48,017 nucleotides of DNA, from assembly GCA_017481825.1 (NCBI GenBank), contig JAFUOR010000101.1, forward strand, positions 1 through 48,017. Direction: 5' to 3'. The notes beneath the pieces are model-generated. The model was not told the origin of the DNA, did not search any database, and saw nothing but the letters and a program-made list of their open reading frames with translations. This document shows, one piece after another, positions 1-7,874 of the stretch. The translations under genes and the position numbers were made by a program. The first letter of the stretch is position 1, and every line of letters starts with the position of its first letter. This DNA is from Clostridia bacterium (GTDB lineage Bacteria > Bacillota > Clostridia > Christensenellales > Aristaeellaceae).

Positions 1-563
1 CTCTCCACCGCGCGGCGCACCGTGGAAACCATCTTGTCAAAGTCTTCCGTTTCCGCGCGCAGAAGGGTCATGGCCTGGTAGCGCGTCAGGGAGATGCCCT
101 CCACCTGAGCCTGGGCAAAGGCCAGTTCCTCGTCCGTGTAGCTGCGCATGGACTGGCTCGACTTCTCCGCGTAATCAGCGTTGCGCAACGTCTGGCCGTA
201 CTGCTGAACCACCCGCAGCTCGTTAAAGAGCGAGTCAAGGCTGGCCAGAACCTCCTCCGTTGCGCCCTCCTTCAGGTGATAGGTGGGTTCCACCGCGTCG
301 GCAGCGGCCTTGCGGCGCTGCTCGGTGGTCACGGTATCCTCCACGTCCTTGGTGGCGGTGATGGTCTGGTGGGAGATCGCCCCCACCCGCAGGCTGTAGC
401 GCTGCGGCGCGCAGGCCAGGCAGAACAGCAGATACATCGCCAGCGAGCCCGCCAGAATGATCAGCGCACACTTGGCACTGCTGCCATGGAACCATGCGCT
501 GATGCGGCGCAGGCCACCCTTGCGGGCGTTCCCCTTGTCGCTTTTGATGCGGCGCATGTACAT
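1..563 (-). CDS. yqfF: HD-family phosphohydrolase YqfF/PgpH, N-terminal part (cut by window edge)
   Basis: This is the N-terminal part, about 187 residues, of a 7TM-HD phosphohydrolase; the family hydrolyses c-di-AMP at the membrane (PgpH). After a basic N-terminus comes one hydrophobic segment (about residues 33-52), then the start of the extracellular 7TMR-HD domain, recognisable by the family pattern VGAISHQTITATKD followed by a stretch about converting residues A-V-E-P-T-Y. The seven-helix bundle and the HD catalytic domain lie beyond position 1. The start is ATG 563; a second in-frame ATG at 557 is better spaced from the AAAGGAG site (10 nt against 4), so the true start may be two codons later. 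The gap to phoH is only 9 nt and the order yqfC-yqfD-phoH-yqfF is the Firmicute standard, so co-transcription is very likely. Confidence 0.85.
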   Translation of the reverse strand, partial: MYMRRIKSDKGNARKGGLRRISAWFHGSSAKCALIILAGSLAMYLLFCLACAPQRYSLRVGAISHQTITATKDVEDTVTTEQRRKAAADAVEPTYHLKEGATEEVLASLDSLFNELRVVQQYGQTLRNADYAEKSSQSMRSYTDEELAFAQAQVEGISLTRYQAMTLLRAETEDFDKMVSTVRRAVE

Positions 564-572
564 TCAACTCCT

Positions 573-1559
573 TTATTGCTTCATCAGGCTCTGGGCCTGC
601 TTCTTTGCTTCAAAGTGCTTGTCATATGCATCGACAATCCGCTGTACCAGCTCGTGGCGCACCACGTCTCTGCTGGTCAGGTGGACGATGCCGATCTCCG
701 GGATGCCGTTCAGAATATCAAGGGCCTCCTGCAAGCCGCTCTTCTTGCCAAAGGGCAGATCGGTCTGGGTCACATCGCCTGTCACGACCACCTTGCTGTT
801 GAAGCCCAGGCGGGTCAGGAACATCTTCATCTGCTCACTGGTGGTATTCTGCGCCTCGTCCAGGATGATGAAGGAGTCCGACAGCGTGCGGCCGCGCATG
901 TAGGCCAGCGGAGCTACCTCCACCACGCCGCGCTCAACCATCTTCTGATAGCTGTCCACGCCCATGAAATCGTAGAGAGCGTCGTAGAGCGGTCGCAGGT
1001 AGGGATCGACCTTCTGCGTCATATCGCCTGGCAGAAAGCCCAGTTTTTCGCCAGCCTCCACCGCAGGACGGGTCAGCACGATGCGCTCGATCTCCTTGTT
1101 TTTCAGCGCCACCACCGCCAGCGCCATGGCCAGATACGTCTTGCCCGTACCCGCAGGGCCCACCGCGAAGGTCAGGTCATGATTGCGGATGGCCTCCACG
1201 TACTGCTGTTGGCCCAGGGTCTTGCACTTCACCTGCTTGCCGCGATGGGTGATAGCCACGACGGAGCGCAGGATCTCGTCGATCATATCGACCTTACCCT
1301 CCCGGGCCAGCGCGATGGCGTAGCGAATGCGGCTGCGGTCAACCAGATCATGGTGATGGATCATATCCACCAGCTTTGCAATGACGCTGGCTGCCAGCTC
1401 GGTATCGCGCTCCTCGCCGGTGATGGTCAGCTCTGCGCCGCGCAGGGCGATGGTCACCCCGCACTCCTGCTCGATGAGGGCGACGTTCTGATCGTTAAAT
1501 CCAAAGAGGGACATGTATGCGTCCATGGAGTCCACGGACAGCATGAGTTTCTTGGTCAT
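573..1559 (-). CDS. phoH: PhoH-like P-loop ATPase
   Basis: A PhoH-family ATPase of 328 residues, the usual length. An N-terminal KH-like region (about 1-95) precedes the PhoH ATPase domain with Walker A GPAGTGKT and Walker B FIILDEAQN. The family is cytoplasmic and linked to RNA metabolism; its precise reaction is not settled. The open frame runs upstream into yqfD, but ATG 1559 gives the normal N-terminus MTKKLMLS. A TTG two codons earlier (1565) sits about 9 nt after a GGAAGG site and is a possible alternative start. It lies 49 nt downstream of yqfD and 9 nt upstream of yqfF, inside the conserved block. No promoter or terminator of its own is visible. Confidence 0.93.
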   Translation of the reverse strand: MTKKLMLSVDSMDAYMSLFGFNDQNVALIEQECGVTIALRGAELTITGEERDTELAASVIAKLVDMIHHHDLVDRSRIRYAIALAREGKVDMIDEILRSVVAITHRGKQVKCKTLGQQQYVEAIRNHDLTFAVGPAGTGKTYLAMALAVVALKNKEIERIVLTRPAVEAGEKLGFLPGDMTQKVDPYLRPLYDALYDFMGVDSYQKMVERGVVEVAPLAYMRGRTLSDSFIILDEAQNTTSEQMKMFLTRLGFNSKVVVTGDVTQTDLPFGKKSGLQEALDILNGIPEIGIVHLTSRDVVRHELVQRIVDAYDKHFEAKKQAQSLMKQ

Positions 1560-1608
1560 CGCCAAAAGGGGATTCCTTCCTTCCTCGCGGCCTATCGATG
1601 GGATGCCA

Positions 1609-2775
1609 CTATTCCGTAGCCGCCATGCCGGAATCGTGCCGGATCTGCTCGCCGATGTCCACGAGGTATTCCCCATAGGCAACAGCCAACAGTATCTCAT
1701 CCTCTATCATACTACAATTTACCCACTTGTCAACCGGAGAATCCCCAAACGCCGATTTTTCGGCGAGTTTTCGCAGCGCTGCGGCCTGTGCATCGGCATA
1801 TAATTCGTCCAGATCGCGCATCACGGTGACGCATTCAGCCTCCATCCTCGTCTCGGTGCGGAGGGTCAGGGGCAAAAAAAAGCCTCCGACAGGGCGTTCG
1901 TCCACGGCAATGTCCTGCTGCTCAAAGCCGCTCTCGGGCAGAGGCCAGAGTTGAAACCATGGGCAGCTGACAGTCCACACCGTCTGGGTCTGCCCGGTAT
2001 AGACCGTTTGCGTTTCGGTGGCGGGCATGCGGATGGCGGCAGCCTCCCATGTACGTGCCAGCACGATGCCCCTTGCGGCGACGGTTCGCAGCGCGCCGTC
2101 GCTGGTTCGCTCCTCGCCCCTGATCAGAACATCGCCCTTGCGCACCAGATCGCCGATCTCCACCTGAGGCGTACCGGCTTTGGTCTGAATGCTGGTGACA
2201 ATGCCGTCCCTGTGCGCGATAACATCCCCTGCCCCCATGTGCGTAAGGGGCGCATCCGGCGCAACACCGTCCACCGCACGGATGACAAGGGTCATCCCGC
2301 GCCAGCCGCACTCAAACCAGGCCACATCCGGATAGCGCCATTCCAGCATGTCCCGCAGCTCGGCCAGGCTGATCTGCCGCCGCAGCATCGGGGGCTGAAT
2401 CTCCCATTCCAGCAGGGCAGCCTGAATATCCGCCGTGTATGTGCCTGCGTCAACGAGTTCAATGCGCCACATCACCTGGGAGGCCAGCGCCATGATCACC
2501 AGCGCCGTAAGGATTCCCCCTGCCAGCATCCATCTGCGATACATCCATGTCACGCTGCGGCCAAGCCCGGTTCGCTCCTGCGCCGCAAAGCACCAGCCGC
2601 CGCGCAGGCAGATTTCCTGTAATGCCGTCAGGTCATCGGCCCAGGCAAGCGCCGTAAGCCGCCGTGCACCTGCGCGCCTGACGCCGGACAGTGCAATACC
2701 CTGATCACCGGCCTGACGCAGAAACCGTTCGATATTCAGACCCTCCACCGTGAACTGCTGCTGCCATACCTTCAT
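1609..2775 (-). CDS. yqfD: Sporulation protein YqfD
   Basis: YqfD family membrane protein of 388 residues (the B. subtilis protein is of similar length). It begins with a small domain typical of the family (MKVWQQQFTVEG), has a single transmembrane helix at about residues 92-113, and ends in a large extracytoplasmic portion with a beta-rich middle (VIAHRDGIVTSIQTKAGTPQ). In Bacillus this gene is made in the mother cell under sigma-E; its biochemical role is unknown. The ATG at 2775 overlaps the yqfC stop in an ATGA junction, with GGAGG six nt upstream, so the two genes are translationally coupled. Confidence 0.92.
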   Translation of the reverse strand: MKVWQQQFTVEGLNIERFLRQAGDQGIALSGVRRAGARRLTALAWADDLTALQEICLRGGWCFAAQERTGLGRSVTWMYRRWMLAGGILTALVIMALASQVMWRIELVDAGTYTADIQAALLEWEIQPPMLRRQISLAELRDMLEWRYPDVAWFECGWRGMTLVIRAVDGVAPDAPLTHMGAGDVIAHRDGIVTSIQTKAGTPQVEIGDLVRKGDVLIRGEERTSDGALRTVAARGIVLARTWEAAAIRMPATETQTVYTGQTQTVWTVSCPWFQLWPLPESGFEQQDIAVDERPVGGFFLPLTLRTETRMEAECVTVMRDLDELYADAQAAALRKLAEKSAFGDSPVDKWVNCSMIEDEILLAVAYGEYLVDIGEQIRHDSGMAATE

Positions 2776-3032
2776 ACGCGCCCTCCGGATGGCTGAATGC
2801 CGATGTTTTGGATGCTGCCCGTCAGGATTGCCTCGCCGGACGTATAGGAGGTGAAGCGCAGTCCGCTGCCGCTGATCCGCAGCATGCCAAGGGATGTGCG
2901 GAAGACAACCTCCTCCTCCTGATAGGCCATCAACCCCTGATGCTGCTCGATGTGCACGCGTTCTGCGCCCGTCATGGTGATGCGCGGTACTGTGCCGGTC
3001 ACCTCTTTGGGAAACAGCGGCTCCCTCTGCAT
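2772..3032 (-). CDS. yqfC: Sporulation protein YqfC (YabP/YqfC family)
   Basis: Small protein (86 residues from this start) of the YabP/YqfC family, which acts early in spore development and is found only in endospore formers. The central signature is visible: PRITMTGAERVHIEQHQG followed by the pattern ending LRISGSGLRF. Two in-frame ATGs exist, 3038 and 3032. The AAGGAG ribosome site is only 2 nt from the first and 8 nt from the second, so 3032 was chosen. It overlaps yqfD by 4 nt. A sigma-E-like promoter lies upstream at 3063-3091, in keeping with the mother-cell control of this pair in Bacillus. Confidence 0.9.
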   Translation of the reverse strand: MQREPLFPKEVTGTVPRITMTGAERVHIEQHQGLMAYQEEEVVFRTSLGMLRISGSGLRFTSYTSGEAILTGSIQNIGIQPSGGRV

Positions 3033-3062
3033 CTGCATCGCTCCTTCATGTACTTTTTGTCA

Positions 3063-3091
3063 AACCTATGACGCGACAGAAAAAGATATTT
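3063..3091 (-). promoter_or_regulatory. Sigma-E-like promoter of yqfC-yqfD
   Basis: On the minus strand, -35-like AAATATC (3085-3091), a 14-nt spacer, and -10-like CATAGGTT (3063-3070) resemble the sigma-E consensus (KMATATT, about 14 nt, CATACAAT). The transcript would start near 3056, about 25 nt before the start codon. The -35 overlaps that of the divergent mreB promoter. This rests on pattern matching only. Confidence 0.5.
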
Positions 3092-3117
3092 ACGTTTTCC
3101 CAATTTTATGGTATGAT
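3089..3117 (+). promoter_or_regulatory. Sigma-A promoter of mreB-like gene
   Basis: TTTACG (3089-3094), a 17-nt spacer and TATGAT (3112-3117) form a good vegetative promoter. The expected leader is about 50 nt. Confidence 0.7.
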
Positions 3118-3173
3118 GAAAAGCAGATGCCTTCGGGCATCCAACGAAGGAAGATCGAACGGGTGATTGAATT

Positions 3174-4199
3174 ATGGCGCAAGTTAGCGATCTGGGCATT
3201 GATCTTGGCACGTCCAATGTGCTGATCTACCAGAAGGGCAAGGGCATCGTGCTCCGTCAGCCTGCGGTGGTGGCCATTGAGCGCAACACCAAAAAGGTGC
3301 TGGCTGTTGGCAACGAAGCGTACCGCATGATCGGCCGCACGCCGGGCAACATCCTCGCCATCCGCCCTTTGCGGCAGGGCGTGGTCAATGACTTTGAACT
3401 GACCAACACCATGCTGCGTAACTTTATGAGCATCGTGGTGGGCAAGCGGCTGTTTTCCCGCCCCCGCGTGGTGCTGAGCGTTCCCACGGGCGTGAATGAA
3501 TCCGAGAAGAGCAACATCGTCAGCATCCTCTTTGACGCCGGCGCCAAGCGCACGCAGCTGCTGGACCGCCCCATCGCGGCGGCCATGGGCGTGGGCATGG
3601 ACTTCCAGAAGCCCTACGGCTGCATGGTGGTCGATATGGGCGCGGGGGTGACGGATATTGCCGTCCTCGCCTCCGGTCAGGTGATCGAGGCGGCCAGCGT
3701 GTGCTATGGCGGCGATTATTTTGATGATGCCATCATCCGCTATCTGCGCAAGAAACACAATCTGCTCATCGGCGAGCGCACGGCGGAGGAGATCAAGATC
3801 AACCTGGGCAGCGCAGTGCCGACCATCAGCGACGTGACAATGGAGGTCACCGGCCGCAATCTGCTCTCGGGCCTGCCCAAAACGCAGACCATCACCTCCA
3901 TGGAGGTGTACGAGGCCGTCAAGGACGCTGTGGCTGACCTGATCGAGGCCATTCAGGGCGTGATCGAGCGCACGCCGCCCCAGCTGGCCAGCGATATCTT
4001 TGAGGATGGCATCGTCCTCACCGGCGGCGCGGCTTCCCTCTCCGGCCTGGCAGAGGCCATCTACGGCGCGCTGCACATCCCCTGCGGCGTGGCGGATGAT
4101 CCGCAGACCAGCGTCGTCCTGGGCTGCGGGCGCGCCCTGGAGGATCTCAACGCCTACAAGAGCGTGCTGACGGACAGCCGCCGCGGCTTCATGCGGTAA
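3174..4199 (+). CDS. mreB: Rod shape-determining protein MreB/Mbl family
   Basis: Bacterial actin of 341 residues, within the 330-345 range of MreB and Mbl. It polymerises under the membrane and guides lateral wall synthesis. Actin-fold motifs are in order: phosphate-1 loop GIDLGTSN near residue 7, the stretch PTGVNESEK, phosphate-2 loop VVDMGAGVTDIAV near residue 146, and the adenosine motif GIVLTGGAASLSGL near residue 280. ATG 3174 is preceded by a weak GGGTGA. It stands alone: no mreC or mreD follows, and a strong terminator comes straight after. That layout suits Mbl/MreBH-type extra copies as well as MreB itself, so the symbol is provisional. Confidence 0.9.
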   Translation: MAQVSDLGIDLGTSNVLIYQKGKGIVLRQPAVVAIERNTKKVLAVGNEAYRMIGRTPGNILAIRPLRQGVVNDFELTNTMLRNFMSIVVGKRLFSRPRVVLSVPTGVNESEKSNIVSILFDAGAKRTQLLDRPIAAAMGVGMDFQKPYGCMVVDMGAGVTDIAVLASGQVIEAASVCYGGDYFDDAIIRYLRKKHNLLIGERTAEEIKINLGSAVPTISDVTMEVTGRNLLSGLPKTQTITSMEVYEAVKDAVADLIEAIQGVIERTPPQLASDIFEDGIVLTGGAASLSGLAEAIYGALHIPCGVADDPQTSVVLGCGRALEDLNAYKSVLTDSRRGFMR

Positions 4200-4223
4200 G
4201 CCAGCACCATCATGTCATACGAA

Positions 4224-4263
4224 AGCGGCGCACCTCCTGCAAAGGGAGGTACGCCGCTGTTTT
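4224..4263 (+). terminator. Rho-independent terminator after mreB
   Basis: AGCGGCG and CACCTCC pair with GGAGGT and CGCCGCT around a short loop, followed by TTTT. It separates mreB from the convergent capA-like gene. Confidence 0.85.
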
Positions 4264-4272
4264 GATGTCCTT

Positions 4273-5334
4273 TTACTGGCCGACAGCGATGCCGTCGGTA
4301 AAGTCCATATAGCCGTTCTCAATAAAGAAATCCGTCACTGTGGTCATATTCTTCACCGTGCGCTTGTGGACGAGCTTCTGGCGCATGGCCTTGATTTCCG
4401 CCTCGTCGGTGAGGATGTAGGGGCGATAGTCGCCTGTTCCCTGAGTGCGGCAGGGTACGACGCTGAAGCGGGCCAGCACGGGTGCACCATCAACGATATC
4501 ATAGGTGAGCTGGAAGATGCCCGTATCCGGATCGACATTGCTCATGGTGCCAAAGGTAAAGTTGCCGGTGCTGTAAAAAATCGGCTTGCCCTTGTAGAAC
4601 TGCACAGACTGCAGCACATGGGCATGATGCCCGTAAAGCACATCGGCGCCCGCGTCGATGCAGTAGCGCGCAAATGCTTCCTGACCGGCTGTGGGCTGGG
4701 TCTTTTCCTCCGTGCCCCAGTGAAGGCTGCACACCACAATCTGCGCGCCCTGCTCCCGCAGCTGCGCGATGCGGTTGGTAATGCGCTTTTTGTCATATTC
4801 CTGCGGATAGGAGAAGCCCACAAAACCCACCTTGACGCCGTTCACGTCGATCACGGGGCAAATGTCGCTGCCGTCATCCGTGCCGGGATACAGAGTGCCG
4901 AAATGCGGGATGCCCGCCGCGTCCAGGTGGGACAGCGCATCGTGGTAGCCATCCGCCCGGAAATCCCATGCGTGGTTATTGGCAGTATTGACCACATCAA
5001 TGCCGCTCTCCAGAATCACCGCCGTATGGCTGGGATCGCCAATCAGGTTATGGGTCTTATCCTGGCGAACGCGGGTGTAGTTTGTCAGCACAACCTCCAG
5101 ATTCGCGATGGTCAGATCATCCGCCGCCAGCACATCCTTCACCAGCGAGAACGGCCACGCTGCGCCCTTTTCGCGGATGGTAGCATGGTAGCAGACCGCA
5201 TAATCGCGATACTGGATGCTGTCGCCAATAGAGCAGTCGCCCAGGAAGGACAGGGTGATGGACTCCCCCTCCGCCAGCGCCATCGCAGGCATGAGCAGCA
5301 TCAGCGTCAGAAGCAGGGCAAGCAGTCGTTTCAT
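4273..5334 (-). CDS. Exported CapA family protein (metallophosphatase-like, PGA_cap domain)
   Basis: CapA/YwtB-type protein of 353 residues. A signal peptide (MKRLLALLLTLMLLMPAMALA) with a probable AMALA/E cleavage site points to export. The PGA_cap fold, related to calcineurin-like phosphoesterases, follows with SFLGDCSIGDS, NLEVVLTN, NTANNHAWDF, SLHWGTEE and GHHAHVLQ, which carry the expected Asp, Asn and His metal ligands. Family members act in poly-gamma-glutamate handling, but no capB or capC lies nearby, so the substrate is open. ATG 5334 was chosen because GGAGGT lies 9 nt upstream and the signal peptide starts there. The gene is single, with its own sigma-A promoter. Confidence 0.88.
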   Translation of the reverse strand: MKRLLALLLTLMLLMPAMALAEGESITLSFLGDCSIGDSIQYRDYAVCYHATIREKGAAWPFSLVKDVLAADDLTIANLEVVLTNYTRVRQDKTHNLIGDPSHTAVILESGIDVVNTANNHAWDFRADGYHDALSHLDAAGIPHFGTLYPGTDDGSDICPVIDVNGVKVGFVGFSYPQEYDKKRITNRIAQLREQGAQIVVCSLHWGTEEKTQPTAGQEAFARYCIDAGADVLYGHHAHVLQSVQFYKGKPIFYSTGNFTFGTMSNVDPDTGIFQLTYDIVDGAPVLARFSVVPCRTQGTGDYRPYILTDEAEIKAMRQKLVHKRTVKNMTTVTDFFIENGYMDFTDGIAVGQ

Positions 5335-5372
5335 TTGAATCAGACCTCCAGGAAATGATAGCATTCCTCCTG

Positions 5373-5401
5373 ATTATACCATGGCATTGGCAAAAGTTCA
5401 A
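5373..5401 (-). promoter_or_regulatory. Sigma-A promoter of capA-like gene
   Basis: Minus strand: TTGAAC (5396-5401), 17 nt, TATAAT (5373-5378). A near-consensus vegetative promoter. Confidence 0.8.
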
Positions 5402-5402
5402 T

Positions 5403-5431
5403 GCATGCGCTTGTAAATTCCGGCATACGTC
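5403..5431 (+). promoter_or_regulatory. Possible sigma-E-like promoter of cwlJ-like gene
   Basis: GCATGCG (5403-5409), 14 nt, CATACGTC (5424-5431). The -10 resembles sigma-E sites and has the same spacer as those of yqfC and spoIIP, but the -35 matches only in its first half. It starts one base from the -35 of the divergent capA promoter. Confidence 0.35.
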
Positions 5432-5454
5432 ATGGACATGGAGGTGACCGCACA

Positions 5455-5883
5455 ATGACAGAACTGGAGCTGTTTGCCCGGCTGATCCAATGCGAGGCGG
5501 GCGGCGAGGGCGATAACGGCATGCGCGCCGTGGCCAGCGTGGTGATGAACCGCGTGCGCACCCGCGTGGGCGAATACGGACGCTACAACACCATCCGCGA
5601 CGTGATCTACCAGACGGGGCAGTTCAACTGCGTCCGCACAGAGCTGGGAGGACGGCAGAACCTGCAAAACGTCTACAACATGAATCCCCAGCAGATTCAC
5701 TACGACATCGCCAACTGGGCCATCGCCGGCAACCGGCTGGCCAATCTCTGGCAGGCGCTGTGGTTTTATAATCCCTACTCCCCCACCTGCCGCAACAACT
5801 TTCCCTCCAGCGTCGGCTATTTTCAGATCCGCATCGGAAATCACTGCTTTTACAACCCCGCGCCGTCCTACGCCAATACGTGA
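5455..5883 (+). CDS. cwlJ: Cell wall hydrolase, CwlJ/SleB catalytic domain (Hydrolase_2)
   Basis: A 142-residue protein consisting of just the Hydrolase_2 domain, without signal peptide or peptidoglycan-binding repeat. This is the architecture and length of CwlJ, the cortex-lytic enzyme placed on the spore from the mother cell, rather than of SleB, which is exported. The probable catalytic Glu is E14 in RLIQCEAGGEG, followed by AVASVVMNRV and the C-terminal GNHCFYN. The start ATG 5455 has GGAGGTGA 7 nt upstream; the frame is open further upstream but without a ribosome site. A gerQ partner is not in the window. It converges on the GNAT gene with a single base between the stop codons and no visible terminator. 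Confidence 0.83.
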   Translation: MTELELFARLIQCEAGGEGDNGMRAVASVVMNRVRTRVGEYGRYNTIRDVIYQTGQFNCVRTELGGRQNLQNVYNMNPQQIHYDIANWAIAGNRLANLWQALWFYNPYSPTCRNNFPSSVGYFQIRIGNHCFYNPAPSYANT

Positions 5884-5884
5884 T

Positions 5885-6343
5885 TCACAGCCGCATTACC
5901 ATGACCAGGCAGGGATTGTTCTTGTCCCAGAGCGTCGGGAACACCTCAAGGGCGCGGAAGCCCATGCGCTCGTAGAACATGCGCGTCGCGTCATACTCCG
6001 CATAATACCCTGCTGCCACCGTCTTGACCTGCAGATATTCATAGCCCTGTTCGCGGGCATGCCCGCACAGTGCGGCAAACATGGCGCGCCCCGTTCCGCA
6101 GCGGTGGCAGCGCTTTTTTACTCCGCAGACGTAGATTTCCGCCGTATAAGCGCTTGTCTCCTTCATTGCCATGAAGCCAACCGCTTCCCCCACCTCCACG
6201 GCGGCAAAAAAGGGCATCTTCGTACTTTCGTGGATGTACTCCTCCGTCGATTCCGGAATGCTGAACCATTCCGGCAGATCCTCGAGGATGGCGCGGGCCA
6301 CCGCCCGCTTTTCGTTTGAGTCCGTTACGCTGATGACTTTCAT
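5885..6343 (-). CDS. GNAT family N-acetyltransferase
   Basis: Acetyltransferase of 152 residues with the GNAT fold: a conserved acetyl-CoA loop region CGTGRAMF after beta-4 (IYVCGVKK), and the C-terminal signature ATRMFYERMGFRALE. The acceptor cannot be told. The start ATG 6343 has AAAGGGA about 7 nt upstream, overlapping the stop of the B12-radical SAM gene 13 nt before it, so the two are probably one transcript. That pairing may mean the acetyltransferase acts on the radical SAM product or gives resistance to it, but this is inference. Confidence 0.88.
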   Translation of the reverse strand: MKVISVTDSNEKRAVARAILEDLPEWFSIPESTEEYIHESTKMPFFAAVEVGEAVGFMAMKETSAYTAEIYVCGVKKRCHRCGTGRAMFAALCGHAREQGYEYLQVKTVAAGYYAEYDATRMFYERMGFRALEVFPTLWDKNNPCLVMVMRL

Positions 6344-6356
6344 CGTTCTGTCCCTT

Positions 6357-7700
6357 TCAGTTCAAGTATTTCGCCAGCTTCTCGCCCAGATAGCCGATGC
6401 GTTCATAGGTGATGCGCTTGCACAGCCAGTCGGTGAATTTGCCAAACTTGCGGTAGAACAGGTTGAACATCAGATAAGCAGGCCGCTGCCTGCGGCATCG
6501 GGGCATCCTGCGCCAGATGTTCTTGAAGGAGTAGATCTGCCGGTACATCCACAGATATCCGGCCTCAAGCTCCTCCGCCGTCATCTGCCGGGGCTGATAA
6601 ACCACATTTGCCGTGTTGTACAGGGACAGATCATCCGTCAGGATGCGACCCTCCTGCTGCAGCTGCGCATAGAGCACCGTGCCGGGATAGGGCGTCATGA
6701 TATGAGAGGTCACGGTCTCGATCCGGTTGCGGACGATCCATTCCAGCGTATCCCGGAAGACGGCAGGCGTATCGCCATCCAGGCCGAACACAAAGCTGGC
6801 ATTGATCATGATGCCCCGGTCGTGGATGTTGCGGATGGCCTGTTCATACCGCGCGATGCTGTTCTGCCCCTTGTGCACAGCTCTGATGGACTCGGGGTTG
6901 ATGCTCTCAAAGCCGATGAACAATCCCTGGCAGCCGCTATCCTTCATCATGTCCAGCAGCTCCATATCGAAGGCGGCATTGATGGACACCGCAGCGTTCC
7001 AGCGGATATTCAGCGGTATGATGGCCCGCAGCAGCTTCTTTGTCCATGCCGAGTCGCCTGCAAAATTGTCATCAATAAACATGATATGCTTTGAGTGGAC
7101 AGCACGAATATCCCGCAGCACATCCTCTATCCGCCGGTGTACATAGCGGTGCTCACCGCTGCTGTTGTAGCAGAAATCGCACCGGAACGGGCATCCCCTG
7201 CTGGTATGCACCACGTTGCAATAGAGGTATTCTTTGCGGCTGATGAAATCGTAGGCAGGCGAAACGATATCCTCACCGCAAAAAGCCCCGTCGCATCGGT
7301 ATATCCTTTTCAACGCGTCGTTGGCAAAATCCTCTACGATGGCAGGCCAGGTGCCTTCTGCCGGGCCGACGCAGAGGACGTCGAAGGCGTCCTCCGGGAT
7401 GGTGGACAGGGCGGTGGTGATGTGAATCCCTCCCGCGACGACAGGAATGCCGCGCGCACGGAAGCGCCTCGCAATTTCCATCGCGCCTGGCAGCGTATCC
7501 ACCGTGACGGAGATTCCCACCAGATCAGGCCCGTCATGATACTCGATCGGGCAGATATTTTCATTTTCGAGGGTCACATGGTGTTTGTCCCGCAAAAGGC
7601 TGACGATGGTCAGCAGCCCCAGCGGCGGCGCCATATGCGTTTTGATGTCCGTGTCCATGGGTCGCCTGCGCATTTTGGGCTGTATCAGCTTAATATACAT
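6357..7700 (-). CDS. B12-binding domain radical SAM protein
   Basis: A 447-residue protein with an N-terminal cobalamin-binding Rossmann domain (about 1-130; DLVGISVTVDT, PVVAGGIHIT) and a radical SAM domain whose iron-sulfur cysteines are C170, C174 and C177 in RGCPFRCDFC. A further small C-terminal helical region follows (about 365-447). Such enzymes perform methylations or rearrangements on unactivated carbons, with substrates ranging from lipids to natural products; nothing here fixes the substrate. ATG 7700 has GGAGG 5 nt upstream; an ATG at 7712 lies in front of that site and is less likely. It has its own strong promoter and is followed by the GNAT gene. Confidence 0.88.
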   Translation of the reverse strand: MYIKLIQPKMRRRPMDTDIKTHMAPPLGLLTIVSLLRDKHHVTLENENICPIEYHDGPDLVGISVTVDTLPGAMEIARRFRARGIPVVAGGIHITTALSTIPEDAFDVLCVGPAEGTWPAIVEDFANDALKRIYRCDGAFCGEDIVSPAYDFISRKEYLYCNVVHTSRGCPFRCDFCYNSSGEHRYVHRRIEDVLRDIRAVHSKHIMFIDDNFAGDSAWTKKLLRAIIPLNIRWNAAVSINAAFDMELLDMMKDSGCQGLFIGFESINPESIRAVHKGQNSIARYEQAIRNIHDRGIMINASFVFGLDGDTPAVFRDTLEWIVRNRIETVTSHIMTPYPGTVLYAQLQQEGRILTDDLSLYNTANVVYQPRQMTAEELEAGYLWMYRQIYSFKNIWRRMPRCRRQRPAYLMFNLFYRKFGKFTDWLCKRITYERIGYLGEKLAKYLN

Positions 7701-7759
7701 GATTGCCTCCACAAAATTTCGTTTCAGATATCATCGTTATCGTTTTGCGATACAATCCT

Positions 7760-7788
7760 ATCATAACATGCATTTTATCGTTTGTCAA
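7760..7788 (-). promoter_or_regulatory. Sigma-A promoter of B12-radical SAM gene
   Basis: Minus strand: TTGACA (7783-7788), 17 nt, TATGAT (7760-7765). One mismatch from consensus. Confidence 0.85.
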
Positions 7789-7815
7789 CAACATTCTGTC
7801 GTTTTTCACACTCCA

Positions 7816-7844
7816 TTGCCATGACCGGCAATCTGTGCTACAAT
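7816..7844 (+). promoter_or_regulatory. Sigma-A promoter of ABC-F gene
   Basis: TTGCCA (7816-7821), 17 nt, TACAAT (7839-7844), divergent from the B12-radical SAM promoter. Confidence 0.75.
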
Positions 7845-7874
7845 AGCCCTGTTTGAAAGAAAGGGGCATCTGTC

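Noticed and set aside
276-1619. Long open frame on the plus strand opposite phoH (447 codons), and a similar one at 7806-9767 opposite the ABC-F gene
   Set aside because: Both are antisense to clear genes, have no ribosome site, and their composition (rich in His, Gln, Arg, Leu) is that of a GC-rich shadow frame.
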